A stretch of DNA of 64,000 nucleotides from JBKBKC01 sp046294265 (GCA_046294265.1 JBKBKC010000004.1:1-64000); one strand, 5' to 3'. Shown: positions 42,735 to 51,543, counted from the first letter of the stretch. Numbers and translations: made by a program. Notes: a model not told the origin generated them from the sequence alone.

Positions 42735-43910
42735 ATGGGTAAGGCAAAGTTCGAACGCAACAAGCCGCATGTGAACATCGGGACCATCGGTCACGTTGAC
42801 CACGGCAAGACGACGCTGACGGCGGCGATCACGAAGTATTACGGCGAGTTTCGGGCCTATGACCAGATCGACGGCGCGCCGGAAGAGCGGGCGCGGGGGA
42901 TCACGATCTCGACCGCGCATGTGGAATACGAGACGGCGAACCGCCATTACGCGCATGTCGACTGCCCCGGCCACGCCGACTATGTGAAGAACATGATCAC
43001 GGGTGCGGCGCAGATGGACGGCGCGATCCTGGTCTGTGCGGCCTCGGACGGCCCGATGCCGCAGACGCGCGAACACATCCTGTTGGGCCGCCAGGTGGGT
43101 ATCCCCTACATGGTGTGCTACATGAACAAGATCGACCTCGTGGATGACGAGGAGCTGGTCGAGCTTGTGGAGATGGAGCTGCGCGAGCTGTTCTCCAGCT
43201 ACGACTATCCGGGCGACGACATCCCGATCGTCAAGGGCTCGGCCCACCAGGCGATGATCGGCGAGCGCAAGGACATCGGCGAGGACAGCATCCACGCCCT
43301 CCTGAAGGCCGTGGACGAGTATATCCCGACGCCCGCGCGCGCCATCGACCAGCCGTTCCTGATGCCGATCGAGGATGTGTTCTCGATTTCCGGTCGGGGC
43401 ACCGTGGTCACCGGCCGGATCGAGCGCGGCGTGATCAACGTGGGCGACGAAGTGGAGATCGTGGGCATCCGCGACACCAAGAAATCGGTGTGCACGGGTG
43501 TGGAGATGTTCCGCAAGCTTCTCGACCGGGGCGAGGCGGGCGACAACGTGGGCGTGCTGCTGCGCGGGATCGACCGCGAGGGGGTGGAGCGCGGGCAGGT
43601 GCTGTGCAAGCCGAAATCGGTGAACCCGCACACGCAGTTCGAGGCCGAAGCCTATATCCTGACCAAGGAAGAGGGCGGCCGGCACACGCCGTTCTTCGCC
43701 AACTACCGTCCGCAGTTCTATTTCCGCACGACCGACGTGACGGGAACGGTGCAACTGCCGGAAGGCACGGAAATGGTGATGCCGGGCGACAACCTGAAGT
43801 TCAACGTGGAACTGATCGCGCCCATCGCCATGGAAGAAAAACTGCGCTTCGCCATCCGCGAAGGCGGCCGCACCGTCGGCGCAGGCGTCGTGTCGAAGAT
43901 CCTGAAGTAA
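42735..43910 (+). CDS. tuf: Elongation factor Tu
   Basis: The 391-residue GTPase delivers aminoacyl-tRNA. GHVDHGKTTLTAAIT, RARGITISTAHVEYE, DCPGHADYVKNMITGAAQMDGAIL and NKIDLVDDEEL are intact. GAGGAG precedes the ATG. Relatives usually have a second tuf gene elsewhere, which this window cannot show. Confidence 0.98.
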   Translation: MGKAKFERNKPHVNIGTIGHVDHGKTTLTAAITKYYGEFRAYDQIDGAPEERARGITISTAHVEYETANRHYAHVDCPGHADYVKNMITGAAQMDGAILVCAASDGPMPQTREHILLGRQVGIPYMVCYMNKIDLVDDEELVELVEMELRELFSSYDYPGDDIPIVKGSAHQAMIGERKDIGEDSIHALLKAVDEYIPTPARAIDQPFLMPIEDVFSISGRGTVVTGRIERGVINVGDEVEIVGIRDTKKSVCTGVEMFRKLLDRGEAGDNVGVLLRGIDREGVERGQVLCKPKSVNPHTQFEAEAYILTKEEGGRHTPFFANYRPQFYFRTTDVTGTVQLPEGTEMVMPGDNLKFNVELIAPIAMEEKLRFAIREGGRTVGAGVVSKILK

Positions 43911-43918
43911 CGATGGCC

Positions 43919-43961
43919 CCCCATCCCAAACGGGGTGGGGGCAACCGTCGGCCCGTTTTTT
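43919..43961 (+). terminator. Terminator-like hairpins after tuf
   Basis: CCCCATCCC (43919-43927) pairs with GGGGTGGGG (43932-43940) with one wobble. A second small stem GGGC/GCCC (43939-43942 with 43951-43954) is followed by G and six T (43956-43961). It probably ends part of the str transcripts before the S10 operon. Confidence 0.6.
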
Positions 43962-44007
43962 GAATGTGGGGTGGGGGACACCCACCCACCCTGCCGAGGA
44001 CAGACAG

Positions 44008-44316
44008 ATGCAAGGTCAAACCATCCGCATCCGGCTCAAGGCCTTCGATTACCGCGTGCTGGATGCCAGCACCGCGGAGATCGTTTCGACGGCCAAGCGC
44101 ACGGGCGCCACGGTGCGCGGGCCGATCCCGCTGCCGAACAAGATTGAGAAATTCACGGTTCTGCGTGGTCCGCACATCGACAAGAAGTCGCGCGACCAGT
44201 GGGAAATCCGCACGCACAAGCGCCTGCTGGATATCGTGGACCCGACCCCGCAGACGGTGGACGCGCTGATGAAGCTCGACCTCGCGGCGGGCGTCGATGT
44301 CGAAATCAAAGTGTAA
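44008..44316 (+). CDS. rpsJ: 30S ribosomal protein S10 (NusE)
   Basis: The 102-residue protein also serves as NusE in antitermination. Signature: IRIRLKAFDYRVLDAST and VRGPIPLPNKIEKFTVLRGPH. The frame is open upstream, but MQGQTIRIRL is the family start. First of the S10 operon. Confidence 0.97.
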   Translation: MQGQTIRIRLKAFDYRVLDASTAEIVSTAKRTGATVRGPIPLPNKIEKFTVLRGPHIDKKSRDQWEIRTHKRLLDIVDPTPQTVDALMKLDLAAGVDVEIKV

Positions 44317-44329
44317 GGGGGGCAACGAG

Positions 44330-45160
44330 ATGCGCTCCGGCGTGATTGCAAAGAAGCTGGGCATGACCCGGCTGTTCATGGCAGACGGACGGCAGGTGCC
44401 GGTGACCGTTCTGCAACTGGACAACCTGCAGGTGGTGGCACAGCGCACCGCCGAGCGTGACGGCTATACCGCCGTGCAGCTTGGCGCGGGTGCGGCCAAG
44501 GCCAAGCGGACGACCGCCGCGATGCGCGGGCATTTCGCCCGGGCAAGCGTCGAGCCCAAACGCAAGATCGCGGAATTCCGCGTGACCCCCGACTGCCTGA
44601 TCGGCGTCGGCGAGGAGATCACGGCGGACCACTATTTTGCGGGCCAGTTCGTCGATGTGGCCGGGACGAGCATCGGCAAGGGCTTTCAGGGCGCGATGAA
44701 GCGGCACAACTTCGGCGGTCTGCGGGCCAGCCACGGGGTGTCGGTGTCGCACCGCTCGCACGGCTCGACCGGTCAATGCCAGGACCCCGGCAAGGTGTTC
44801 AAGGGCAAGAAAATGGCCGGCCACATGGGGGCCGTGCGGGTGACCACGCAGAACCTGCAGGTCATAAAGACCGACAGCGACCGTGGCCTGATCATGGTCA
44901 AGGGCGCGGTGCCCGGCTCTGCGGGCGGTTGGGTGACGATCAAGGATGCGGTGAAGAAGGCCGTGCCGGAGAACGTGATCCGCCCTGCGGCCCTGCGTTC
45001 GGCGATGAAGGCGGCGCAAGAGGCGGCCGAGGCGGCTGCGGCTGCGGCTGCGGCTGAAGAAGCTGAGCGTGAGGCTGCTGCGGCAGCCGACCGTCTGGCA
45101 GCCGAACAGGCGTCAACTGCCGCGTCCGCGGCGGCCGATGCCGAAGGGGGTGAAGCATGA
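44330..45160 (+). CDS. rplC: 50S ribosomal protein L3 with an Ala-rich C-terminal extension
   Basis: The 276-residue protein helps form the peptidyl-transferase centre. The core ends near residue 220 (KDAVKKAVPENVIRPAALR); GTGK-type loop residues and HGSTGQCQDPGKVFKGKKMAGHMG, with the methylated-Gln region, are present. About 55 residues of Ala/Glu follow (KAAQEAAEAAA...), which look like a charged helix and go beyond the typical length of about 210. AGGGGGG precedes ATG 44330. It overlaps rplD by four bases. Confidence 0.96.
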   Translation: MRSGVIAKKLGMTRLFMADGRQVPVTVLQLDNLQVVAQRTAERDGYTAVQLGAGAAKAKRTTAAMRGHFARASVEPKRKIAEFRVTPDCLIGVGEEITADHYFAGQFVDVAGTSIGKGFQGAMKRHNFGGLRASHGVSVSHRSHGSTGQCQDPGKVFKGKKMAGHMGAVRVTTQNLQVIKTDSDRGLIMVKGAVPGSAGGWVTIKDAVKKAVPENVIRPAALRSAMKAAQEAAEAAAAAAAAEEAEREAAAAADRLAAEQASTAASAAADAEGGEA

Positions 45161-45792
45161 AACTCGATGTGATCACGCTGGACGGCGGCAAGGCCGGAGA
45201 GATCGACCTGGACGAGGCGCTGTTCGGCCTGGACCCGCGCGCGGACGTCCTGCACCGGGTTGTGCGCTGGCAGCGGGCGAAGGCCCAAGCCGGCACCCAC
45301 TCGACGCTGACGCGCGGCGAGGTGTCCTATTCGACCAAGAAGATCTATCGCCAGAAGGGCACCGGCGGCGCGCGCCACGGGTCCAAGAAGGCCCCGATCT
45401 TCCGTCACGGTGGTGTGGTGAAGGGCCCGGTGCCGCGCAGCCATGAGCATGACCTGCCCAAGAAGTTCCGCGCCCTCGGCCTGCGGCATGCGCTGTCGGC
45501 CAAGGCCAAGGCGGGCGAGCTGGTAATCATCGACTCGCTGGCGTTCGAGACGCCCAAGACCGGCGCGCTGGCCAAGGCCGCCGCGAACCTGGGCTGGAAG
45601 CGGGTGCTGATCATCGATGGTGCGGAGGTCAACGAGAACTTCGCGCTGGCCGCCCGCAACATTGAGACCATCGACGTGCTGCCGTCGATGGGGGCCAATG
45701 TCTACGACATCCTGCGCCGTGACCAGCTTGTGATCACGCGGGCGGGGGTCGAGGCGCTTGAGGCCCGTCTGGGAAAAGGTGACCTGAAATGA
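45157..45792 (+). CDS. rplD: 50S ribosomal protein L4
   Basis: The 211-residue protein lines the exit tunnel with its extended loop (STLTRGEVSYSTKKIYRQKGTGGARHGSKKAP). In gammaproteobacteria it represses the S10 operon. Overlaps rplC (ATGA) and rplW by four bases, so translation is coupled. Confidence 0.97.
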   Translation: MKLDVITLDGGKAGEIDLDEALFGLDPRADVLHRVVRWQRAKAQAGTHSTLTRGEVSYSTKKIYRQKGTGGARHGSKKAPIFRHGGVVKGPVPRSHEHDLPKKFRALGLRHALSAKAKAGELVIIDSLAFETPKTGALAKAAANLGWKRVLIIDGAEVNENFALAARNIETIDVLPSMGANVYDILRRDQLVITRAGVEALEARLGKGDLK

Positions 45793-46085
45793 CCGCGAAA
45801 CCCGAACATTACGACCTGATCAAGAAGCCGATCATCACCGAAAAGGCCACCATGGCGTCCGAGCATGGCGCGGTGGTGTTCCAGGTGGCGATGGATGCGA
45901 CCAAGCCGCAGATCAAGGAAGCGGTGGAGGCTGTCTTTGGCGTGAAGGTCAAGGCGGTGAACACCTCGATCCTGAAGGGCAAGGAAAAGAAGTTCCGCGG
46001 CCGCCCCGGCAGCCGGTCGGACCGCAAGAAAGCCTATGTGATGCTTGAAGAGGGCAACACCATCGACGTGACCACGGGCCTCTGA
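45789..46085 (+). CDS. rplW: 50S ribosomal protein L23
   Basis: The 98-residue protein sits at the tunnel exit and docks trigger factor and SRP. LIKKPIITEKATM and VFGVKVKAVNTSILKGKEK(K) are typical. A terminator-like hairpin follows before rplB. Confidence 0.97.
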   Translation: MTAKPEHYDLIKKPIITEKATMASEHGAVVFQVAMDATKPQIKEAVEAVFGVKVKAVNTSILKGKEKKFRGRPGSRSDRKKAYVMLEEGNTIDVTTGL

Positions 46086-46106
46086 TAGAAGCCCGCGAAT
46101 CCTGCG

Positions 46107-46135
46107 GCCCCGGCTTTCCGGGGCCTTGGTTTTTA
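46107..46135 (+). terminator. Hairpin with T-run between rplW and rplB
   Basis: GGCCCCGG (46107-46114) and CCGGGGCC (46119-46126) with a CTTT loop are followed by TTGGTTTTT. It is a believable internal attenuator of the S10 operon. Confidence 0.65.
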
Positions 46136-46187
46136 CTGGAAATCCTGGGGGCGCGTTGTCCCCGATAGCTAACGGAAGACAGAAAGC

Positions 46188-47027
46188 ATGGCACTCAAGT
46201 CGTACAAGCCGACGACGCCTGGCCAGCGCGGGCTGGTTCTGATCGACCGTTCGGAGCTGTGGAAAGGCCGTCCTGTCAAGGCCCTCACCGAGGGTCTGAT
46301 CAAGACGGGCGGACGCAACAACACCGGACGCATCACGATGTGGCACAAGGGCGGGGGGGCCAAGCGGCTTTACCGCGTCGTCGATTTCCGCCGGACCAAG
46401 CACGACATGGCGGCGGTGGTCGAACGCATCGAATACGATCCGAACCGGACGGCCTTTATCGCCCTCGTGAAATACGAGGACGGCGAGCTTGCCTATATCC
46501 TGGCGCCGCAGCGCCTCGCGGTGGGTGACAGCGTGATCTCGGGCGCCAAGACCGACGTGAAGCCCGGCAATGCGATGCCGTTCAGCGGCATGCCGATCGG
46601 CACGATCGTGCACAATGTCGAGTTGAAACCCGGCAAGGGCGGCCAGATGGCGCGGGCGGCGGGCACCTATGCGCAGTTCGTGGGCCGCGATGGAGGTTAC
46701 GCGCAGATCCGGCTGTCGTCGGGTGAGTTGCGGCTGGTGCGGCAGGAGTGCATGGCGACGATTGGCGCGGTGTCGAACCCGGACAATTCGAACCAGAATT
46801 TCGGCAAGGCGGGCCGGATGCGCCACAAGGGCGTGCGCCCCACGGTGCGCGGCGTCGCGATGAACCCGATCGACCACCCGCATGGCGGCGGCGAAGGCCG
46901 CACGAGCGGAGGCCGTCACCCGGTGACACCTTGGGGCAAGGGCACCAAGGGCAACCGGACCCGCAAGGCCAAGGCCTCGGACGCGCTGATCGTCCGGTCG
47001 CGGCACGCCAAGAAGAAGGGACGCTGA
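46188..47027 (+). CDS. rplB: 50S ribosomal protein L2
   Basis: The 279-residue protein is near the catalytic centre. GRNNTGRITMWHKGGG, the tail region VAMNPIDHPHGGGEGRTSGGRHPVTPWGK (with the conserved His) and KAKKGR-like C-terminus are seen. Good match in length. Confidence 0.98.
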   Translation: MALKSYKPTTPGQRGLVLIDRSELWKGRPVKALTEGLIKTGGRNNTGRITMWHKGGGAKRLYRVVDFRRTKHDMAAVVERIEYDPNRTAFIALVKYEDGELAYILAPQRLAVGDSVISGAKTDVKPGNAMPFSGMPIGTIVHNVELKPGKGGQMARAAGTYAQFVGRDGGYAQIRLSSGELRLVRQECMATIGAVSNPDNSNQNFGKAGRMRHKGVRPTVRGVAMNPIDHPHGGGEGRTSGGRHPVTPWGKGTKGNRTRKAKASDALIVRSRHAKKKGR

Positions 47028-47030
47028 TCC

Positions 47031-47309
47031 ATGGCACGCTCTATCTGGAAAGGCCCCTTCGTTGACGGCTTCGTGCTGAAGAAGGCGGAGAAGGCCAAGG
47101 AAAGCACCCGCAACGAGGTCATCAAGATCTGGTCGCGCCGGTCCACCATCCTGCCGCAGTTCGTGGGGCTTACCTTTGCCGTCTACAACGGCAAGAAGCA
47201 TATCCCGGTGGCGGTGACCGAAGAGATGATCGGCCAGAAGTTCGGGGAATACAGCCCGACGCGAACCTTTTACGGCCATGCCGCCGACAAGAAAGCGAAG
47301 AGGAAGTAA
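47031..47309 (+). CDS. rpsS: 30S ribosomal protein S19
   Basis: The 92-residue protein contacts A-site tRNA through the 30S head. ARSIWKGPFVDGFVL, WSRRSTILPQFVGLTFAVYNGKKHIPV and GEYSPTRTF are diagnostic. Begins 3 bases after rplB. Confidence 0.98.
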   Translation: MARSIWKGPFVDGFVLKKAEKAKESTRNEVIKIWSRRSTILPQFVGLTFAVYNGKKHIPVAVTEEMIGQKFGEYSPTRTFYGHAADKKAKRK

Positions 47310-47312
47310 GCC

Positions 47313-47693
47313 ATGGGCAAGGACAAGAATCCCCGCCGCGTGGAAGAGAACGAGGCCATGGCGATCACGCGCATGCTGAAGACCTCGCCGCAGAAACTGA
47401 ACCTTGTGGCGGGTCTGATCCGCGGCAAGAAGGTGGACAAGGCGATGGCCGACCTCGTGTTCTCCAAGAAGCGAATCGCGCAGGACGTGCTGAAATGCCT
47501 GCGCTCGGCCGTGGCGAATGCCGAGAACAACCACGGCCTCGACGTCGATGAACTGGTGGTGGCCGAGGCCTGGTGCGGCAAGAACATCACGCTGAAGCGG
47601 GGGCGCCCGCGGGCGCGTGGCCGGTTCGGCAAGATCATGAAGCCCTTCAGCGAAATCACCATCAAGGTGCGTCAGAAAGCGGAGACCGCGTAA
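47313..47693 (+). CDS. rplV: 50S ribosomal protein L22
   Basis: The 126-residue tunnel protein includes SPQKLNLVAGLIRGKKVDKA and the tunnel hairpin KRGRPRARGRFGKIMKP. Its stop overlaps the rpsC start (TAATG). Confidence 0.97.
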   Translation: MGKDKNPRRVEENEAMAITRMLKTSPQKLNLVAGLIRGKKVDKAMADLVFSKKRIAQDVLKCLRSAVANAENNHGLDVDELVVAEAWCGKNITLKRGRPRARGRFGKIMKPFSEITIKVRQKAETA

Positions 47694-48409
47694 TGGGACA
47701 GAAGGTCAACCCCATCGGGATGCGCCTGCAGGTCAACCGCACCTGGGACAGCCGCTGGTTCGCGGAGTCCAAGGATTACGGCAACCTCTTGCTGGAGGAC
47801 CTGCGGATGCGCGAGTTCATCCACAAGGAGGCCAAGCAGGCCGGCATCTCAAAGGTGATCATCGAGCGGCCGCACAAGAAGTGCCGCGTGACGATCCATG
47901 CCGCCCGTCCAGGCGTCATCATCGGCAAGAAGGGCGCGGATATCGAAGGTCTGCGCAAGAAGCTGATGGCATTCACGAAGTCGGAACTGCACCTGAACAT
48001 CGTGGAAATCCGCAAGCCGGAACTAGATGCACAGCTTGTGGCCGAGAGCATCGCGCAGCAGATGGAGCGCCGCGTCTCGTTCCGCCGCGCGATGAAGCGG
48101 GGCGTTCAGAACGCGATGCGCATGGGGGCGCTGGGGATCCGGGTCAACGTGGGCGGGCGTCTGGGCGGAGCCGAGATCGCGCGGACCGAATGGTATCGCG
48201 AGGGCCGGGTGCCGCTGCACACGCTGCGGGCCGACATCGATTATGCGACCGATGAGGCGACGACGCCTTACGGGATCATCGGCGTGAAGGTCTGGATCTT
48301 CAAAGGGGAAATCCTGGAGCATGATCCGCAGGCCCATGACCGCCGCCTGTCCGAGGCGCAGGAAGGCCCCGCCCCGCGCGGTGCCCGCCGCGACCGCGAA
48401 CGCGCGTAA
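47693..48409 (+). CDS. rpsC: 30S ribosomal protein S3
   Basis: The 238-residue protein has a KH domain (VTIHAARPGVIIGKKGADIEGL) at the mRNA entrance and RAMKRGVQNAMRMGALGIRVNVGGRLGGAEIAR in the C-terminal domain. The start MGQKVNPIGMRL overlaps the rplV stop by one base. Confidence 0.98.
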   Translation: MGQKVNPIGMRLQVNRTWDSRWFAESKDYGNLLLEDLRMREFIHKEAKQAGISKVIIERPHKKCRVTIHAARPGVIIGKKGADIEGLRKKLMAFTKSELHLNIVEIRKPELDAQLVAESIAQQMERRVSFRRAMKRGVQNAMRMGALGIRVNVGGRLGGAEIARTEWYREGRVPLHTLRADIDYATDEATTPYGIIGVKVWIFKGEILEHDPQAHDRRLSEAQEGPAPRGARRDRERA

Positions 48410-48421
48410 GGGAGAGAAAAG

Positions 48422-48835
48422 ATGCTGCAACCCAAACGGACGAAGTTCCGCAAACAGCACAAGGGCCGGATTCACGGTGAGGCGAAGGGCGGCTTCATGC
48501 TGAACTTCGGCACCTTCGGCCTGAAATCGACCGAACCCGAGCGTGTGACCGCGCGGCAGATCGAGGCGGCCCGCCGCGCGATCACCCGCCACATGAAGCG
48601 CCAGGGCCGCGTCTGGATCCGGATTTTCCCGGATGTTCCGGTCTCGTCCAAGCCTACCGAGGTGCGGATGGGTAAAGGGAAAGGTTCGACCGACTACTGG
48701 GCGGCCAAGGTGAAGCCCGGCCGCATCATGTTCGAGATCGACGGCGTGAGCGAGGAGATCGCGCGCGAGGCGCTGCGCCTGGGGGCCATGAAGCTGCCGG
48801 TCCTGACGCGGGTCGTGGTGCGCGAAGACTGGTAA
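48422..48835 (+). CDS. rplP: 50S ribosomal protein L16
   Basis: The 137-residue protein supports A-site tRNA. MLQPKRTKFRKQHKGRIHGEAKGG, with the Arg-rich MKRQGRVWIRIFPD and GKGKGSTDYWAAKVKPGR, is typical. Unusually, a terminator follows rather than an immediate rpmC. Confidence 0.98.
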   Translation: MLQPKRTKFRKQHKGRIHGEAKGGFMLNFGTFGLKSTEPERVTARQIEAARRAITRHMKRQGRVWIRIFPDVPVSSKPTEVRMGKGKGSTDYWAAKVKPGRIMFEIDGVSEEIAREALRLGAMKLPVLTRVVVREDW

Positions 48836-48862
48836 GGTTGGGTGCAACCCGATCCTTCGGAT

Positions 48863-48890
48863 GGCCCTGCCGGTCGCGGCAGGGCCTTTT
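48863..48890 (+). terminator. Rho-independent terminator between rplP and rpmC
   Basis: GGCCCTGCCG (48863-48872) and CGGCAGGGCC (48877-48886) are perfect 10-bp arms with a 4-base loop and TTTT directly after. It divides the usual rplP-rpmC join. Confidence 0.8.
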
Positions 48891-48914
48891 CATGGGGGCG
48901 GGGCGTGATTGTAC

Positions 48915-48943
48915 TTGCCCTTGGCCTAAAGCGTCTGTATTGC
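48915..48943 (+). promoter_or_regulatory. Candidate promoter for the rpmC-led unit
   Basis: TTGCCC (48915-48920), 17 bases, TATTGC (48938-48943), predicted start near 48950, about 105 bases before rpmC. It directly follows the terminator, which supports a restart of transcription here. Confidence 0.45.
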
Positions 48944-49054
48944 GGCACATCTGCGATTTCTGGCCACGGGAATCGCTTATACCTCATTGATCCACCAGGC
49001 GACGGGTTACCCGGTAACGGGGCCTTCTGGTGATTGTGTAAAGGAAGACCGGCG

Positions 49055-49258
49055 ATGGACGCCACCGAACTGCGCAACAAGACGCCCGACCAGCTGCGCG
49101 ACAGCCTGGTTGCGTTGAAGAAGGAGGCGTTCAACCTGCGCTTCCAACAGGCCACCAGCCAGCTTGAGAACACCGCGCGGATGCGTGCCGTGCGCCGCGA
49201 CGTCGCGCGAATCAAGACCTTGTTGAACGAAAAGGCCGCGCAAGCGGCCGCGAACTGA
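49055..49258 (+). CDS. rpmC: 50S ribosomal protein L29
   Basis: The 67-residue two-helix protein lies at the tunnel exit. ELRNKTPDQLRDSLVALKKEAFNLRFQQATSQLENTARM is typical. AAGGAAG precedes ATG 49055. Confidence 0.96.
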   Translation: MDATELRNKTPDQLRDSLVALKKEAFNLRFQQATSQLENTARMRAVRRDVARIKTLLNEKAAQAAAN

Positions 49259-49269
49259 GGGAGCGGACG

Positions 49270-49509
49270 ATGCCCAAGCGCATTCTGGCAGGCACTGTCA
49301 CCAGCGACAAGAACGAGCAGACGATCACCGTTCTGGTCGAGCGTCGCTTCAAGCACCCGTTGCTGCAAAAGACCGTGCGGAAATCCAAGAAATACCGCGC
49401 CCATGACGAGCACAACACCTACAAGGTCGGCGATGCCGTCCGCATCGAGGAATGTGCGCCGATTTCGAAAACGAAACGCTGGACGGTGGTGACCGAAGCT
49501 TCGGCTTGA
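49270..49509 (+). CDS. rpsQ: 30S ribosomal protein S17
   Basis: The 79-residue OB-fold protein has GTVTSDKNEQTITVLVERRFKHPL and the signature HDEHNTYKVGDAVRIEECAPISKTKRW. Starts 11 bases after rpmC. Confidence 0.97.
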   Translation: MPKRILAGTVTSDKNEQTITVLVERRFKHPLLQKTVRKSKKYRAHDEHNTYKVGDAVRIEECAPISKTKRWTVVTEASA

Positions 49510-49566
49510 TCCCTGCCGTCTCATCGAAACCCCAGGGCACGGCCCTGAAGGTCGGGAGACTAGACT

Positions 49567-49935
49567 ATGATCCAGATGCAGACCAATCTGGATGTTGCTG
49601 ACAACTCCGGCGCGCGCCGGGTGCAGTGCATCAAGGTTCTGGGCGGTTCGCACCGCCGCTACGCTTCGGTCGGCGACATCATCGTGGTGTCGGTGAAAGA
49701 GGCGATCCCCAAGGGGAAGGTGAAGAAGGGCGACGTGCACAAGGCCGTCGTCGTGCGCACCGCCAAGGAAGTGCGCCGCGAGGATGGCACCGCCATCCGG
49801 TTTGACCGCAACGCCGCCGTCATCCTGAACAAGCAGGGCGAGCCTGTGGGCACCCGCATCTTCGGGCCGGTGGTGCGCGAGTTGCGCGCCAAGAACTTCA
49901 TGAAAATCATCAGCCTTGCGCCGGAGGTGCTCTGA
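49567..49935 (+). CDS. rplN: 50S ribosomal protein L14
   Basis: The 122-residue protein forms an intersubunit bridge. MIQMQTNLDVADNSGARRVQCIKVLGG and RFDRNAAVILNKQGEPVGTRIFGPV are diagnostic. The stop overlaps the rplX ATG (TGATG). Confidence 0.98.
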   Translation: MIQMQTNLDVADNSGARRVQCIKVLGGSHRRYASVGDIIVVSVKEAIPKGKVKKGDVHKAVVVRTAKEVRREDGTAIRFDRNAAVILNKQGEPVGTRIFGPVVRELRAKNFMKIISLAPEVL

Positions 49936-50240
49936 TGGCCGCGAAACTGAAAAAGGGCGACAAGGTCATCGTGCTGGCCGGCAAGGACAAGGGCAAGCAG
50001 GGCGAGATTACCGCCGTGATGCCTGATGCCGGGAAGGCCATCGTGGAGGGCATCAACATCGCCATCCGCCACACCAAGCAATCCGCGCAGGGGCAGGGCG
50101 GCCGCATCCCCAAGGCGATGCCGATCGACCTGTCGAACCTTGCGATCATGGACGCCAACGGCAAGGCCACGCGCGTCGGCTTCCGCATCGAGGGTGATGC
50201 CAAGGTCCGCTATGCCAAGACCACGGGGGAGACCATCTGA
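49935..50240 (+). CDS. rplX: 50S ribosomal protein L24
   Basis: The 101-residue assembly initiator shows the KOW motif KGDKVIVLAGKDKGKQGEI and VEGINIAIRHTKQS. It overlaps rplN and rplE by one base at each end, so the trio is translationally coupled. Confidence 0.97.
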   Translation: MAAKLKKGDKVIVLAGKDKGKQGEITAVMPDAGKAIVEGINIAIRHTKQSAQGQGGRIPKAMPIDLSNLAIMDANGKATRVGFRIEGDAKVRYAKTTGETI

Positions 50241-50800
50241 TGCTGGACACCGCCACCTATACCCCGCGGCTGAAAGCGGTCTATCAGACCAAGCTGCGGC
50301 CCGCGCTGAAGGAAGAGTTCAGCTACAAGAACGACATGCAGATCCCGCGTCTGGACAAGATCGTCCTAAACATGGGCGTGGGCGAGGCCGTGAAGGACAC
50401 CAAGAAGGTGAAGACCGCTGCCGAGCAGCTGACCCTGATCGCGGGCCAGAAGGCCGTCATCACCCATGCCAAGAAATCCATCGCGGGTTTCCGGGTGCGC
50501 GAGCTGATGCCGCTGGGCTGCAAGGTCACGCTGCGCGGCGACCGGATGTATGAATTCCTGGACCGCCTGATCACCATCGCCCTGCCGCGCGTCCGCGACT
50601 TTCGCGGCGTGAAGGGCAATTCCTTCGATGGCCGGGGCAACTATGCCATGGGCCTGAAGGAACAGATCGTGTTCCCCGAGATCGACTTTGACAAGGTCGA
50701 TGACGTGCTGGGGATGGACATCATCATCTGCACCACCGCCAAGACGGACGCCGAAGCCAAGGCGCTGTTGAAGCATTTCAACATGCCCTTCGTGAACTGA
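50240..50800 (+). CDS. rplE: 50S ribosomal protein L5
   Basis: The 186-residue protein binds 5S rRNA and P-site tRNA. MQIPRLDKIVLNMGVGEAVKD and RDFRGVKGNSFDGRGNYAMGLKEQIVFPEI are typical. It starts within the rplX stop. Confidence 0.98.
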   Translation: MLDTATYTPRLKAVYQTKLRPALKEEFSYKNDMQIPRLDKIVLNMGVGEAVKDTKKVKTAAEQLTLIAGQKAVITHAKKSIAGFRVRELMPLGCKVTLRGDRMYEFLDRLITIALPRVRDFRGVKGNSFDGRGNYAMGLKEQIVFPEIDFDKVDDVLGMDIIICTTAKTDAEAKALLKHFNMPFVN

Positions 50801-50816
50801 GCGGGAGGAGAGAGAC

Positions 50817-51122
50817 ATGGCAAAGAAATCCATGGTGAACCGCGAAGTGAAGCGCGCGAAGCTGGTCAAGCAGCACGCGGCAAAGCGGGCCACCCTGAAA
50901 ACGGTCATCTATGACCAGACGAAACCGATGGAAGAGCGGTTCCGCGCCACGCTGAAGCTTGCGCAACTGCCGCGCAATTCCTCGGCCACGCGGATCCACA
51001 ATCGGTGCCAGTTGACGGGTCGTCCGCACGCCTATTACCGCAAACTCAAGCTCAGCCGCATCATGCTGCGGGATCTCGCCTCGTTCGGCCAGATCCCCGG
51101 CATGGTGAAGTCGAGCTGGTAG
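50817..51122 (+). CDS. rpsN: 30S ribosomal protein S14 (zinc-free long form)
   Basis: The 101-residue form lacks the C-x2-C pairs of the short zinc type. AKKSMVNREVKRAKLVKQ and TRIHNRCQLTGRPHAYYRKLKLSR are seen. GGGAGGAGAGA is upstream. Confidence 0.97.
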   Translation: MAKKSMVNREVKRAKLVKQHAAKRATLKTVIYDQTKPMEERFRATLKLAQLPRNSSATRIHNRCQLTGRPHAYYRKLKLSRIMLRDLASFGQIPGMVKSSW

Positions 51123-51134
51123 GGAGGGCAGGAC

Positions 51135-51533
51135 ATGATGATGAACGATCCTCTGGGCGATATGCTCACCCGCATCCGCAACGCGCAGATGCGCGGGAAG
51201 TCCACCGTCTCGACGCCCGCGTCGAAGCTGCGGGCCTGGGTGCTGGACGTGCTGGCCGACGAAGGCTACATCCGCGGCTATGAGCGCAAGGACAGCGACA
51301 ATGGCCAGGGTGAGCTGGTGATTTCGCTGAAATACTACGAGGGCACGCCCGTCATCCGTGACGTGAAGCGCGTGTCCAAGCCCGGCCGCCGGGTGTACAT
51401 GTCGATCAAGGACATCCAGCCCGTGCGCAACGGTCTGGGTGTGTCGATCCTGTCCACGCCCAAGGGCGTGATGTCGGATGCGCATGCACGCGCTGCCAAT
51501 GTTGGCGGCGAAGTGCTGTGCACCGTGTTCTGA
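51135..51533 (+). CDS. rpsH: 30S ribosomal protein S8
   Basis: The 132-residue central-domain protein is the repressor of the spc operon in E. coli. NDPLGDMLTRIRNAQMRGK and STPKGVMSDAHARAANVGGEVLCTVF are diagnostic. Confidence 0.98.
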   Translation: MMMNDPLGDMLTRIRNAQMRGKSTVSTPASKLRAWVLDVLADEGYIRGYERKDSDNGQGELVISLKYYEGTPVIRDVKRVSKPGRRVYMSIKDIQPVRNGLGVSILSTPKGVMSDAHARAANVGGEVLCTVF

Positions 51534-51543
51534 GGAGGGTGGG

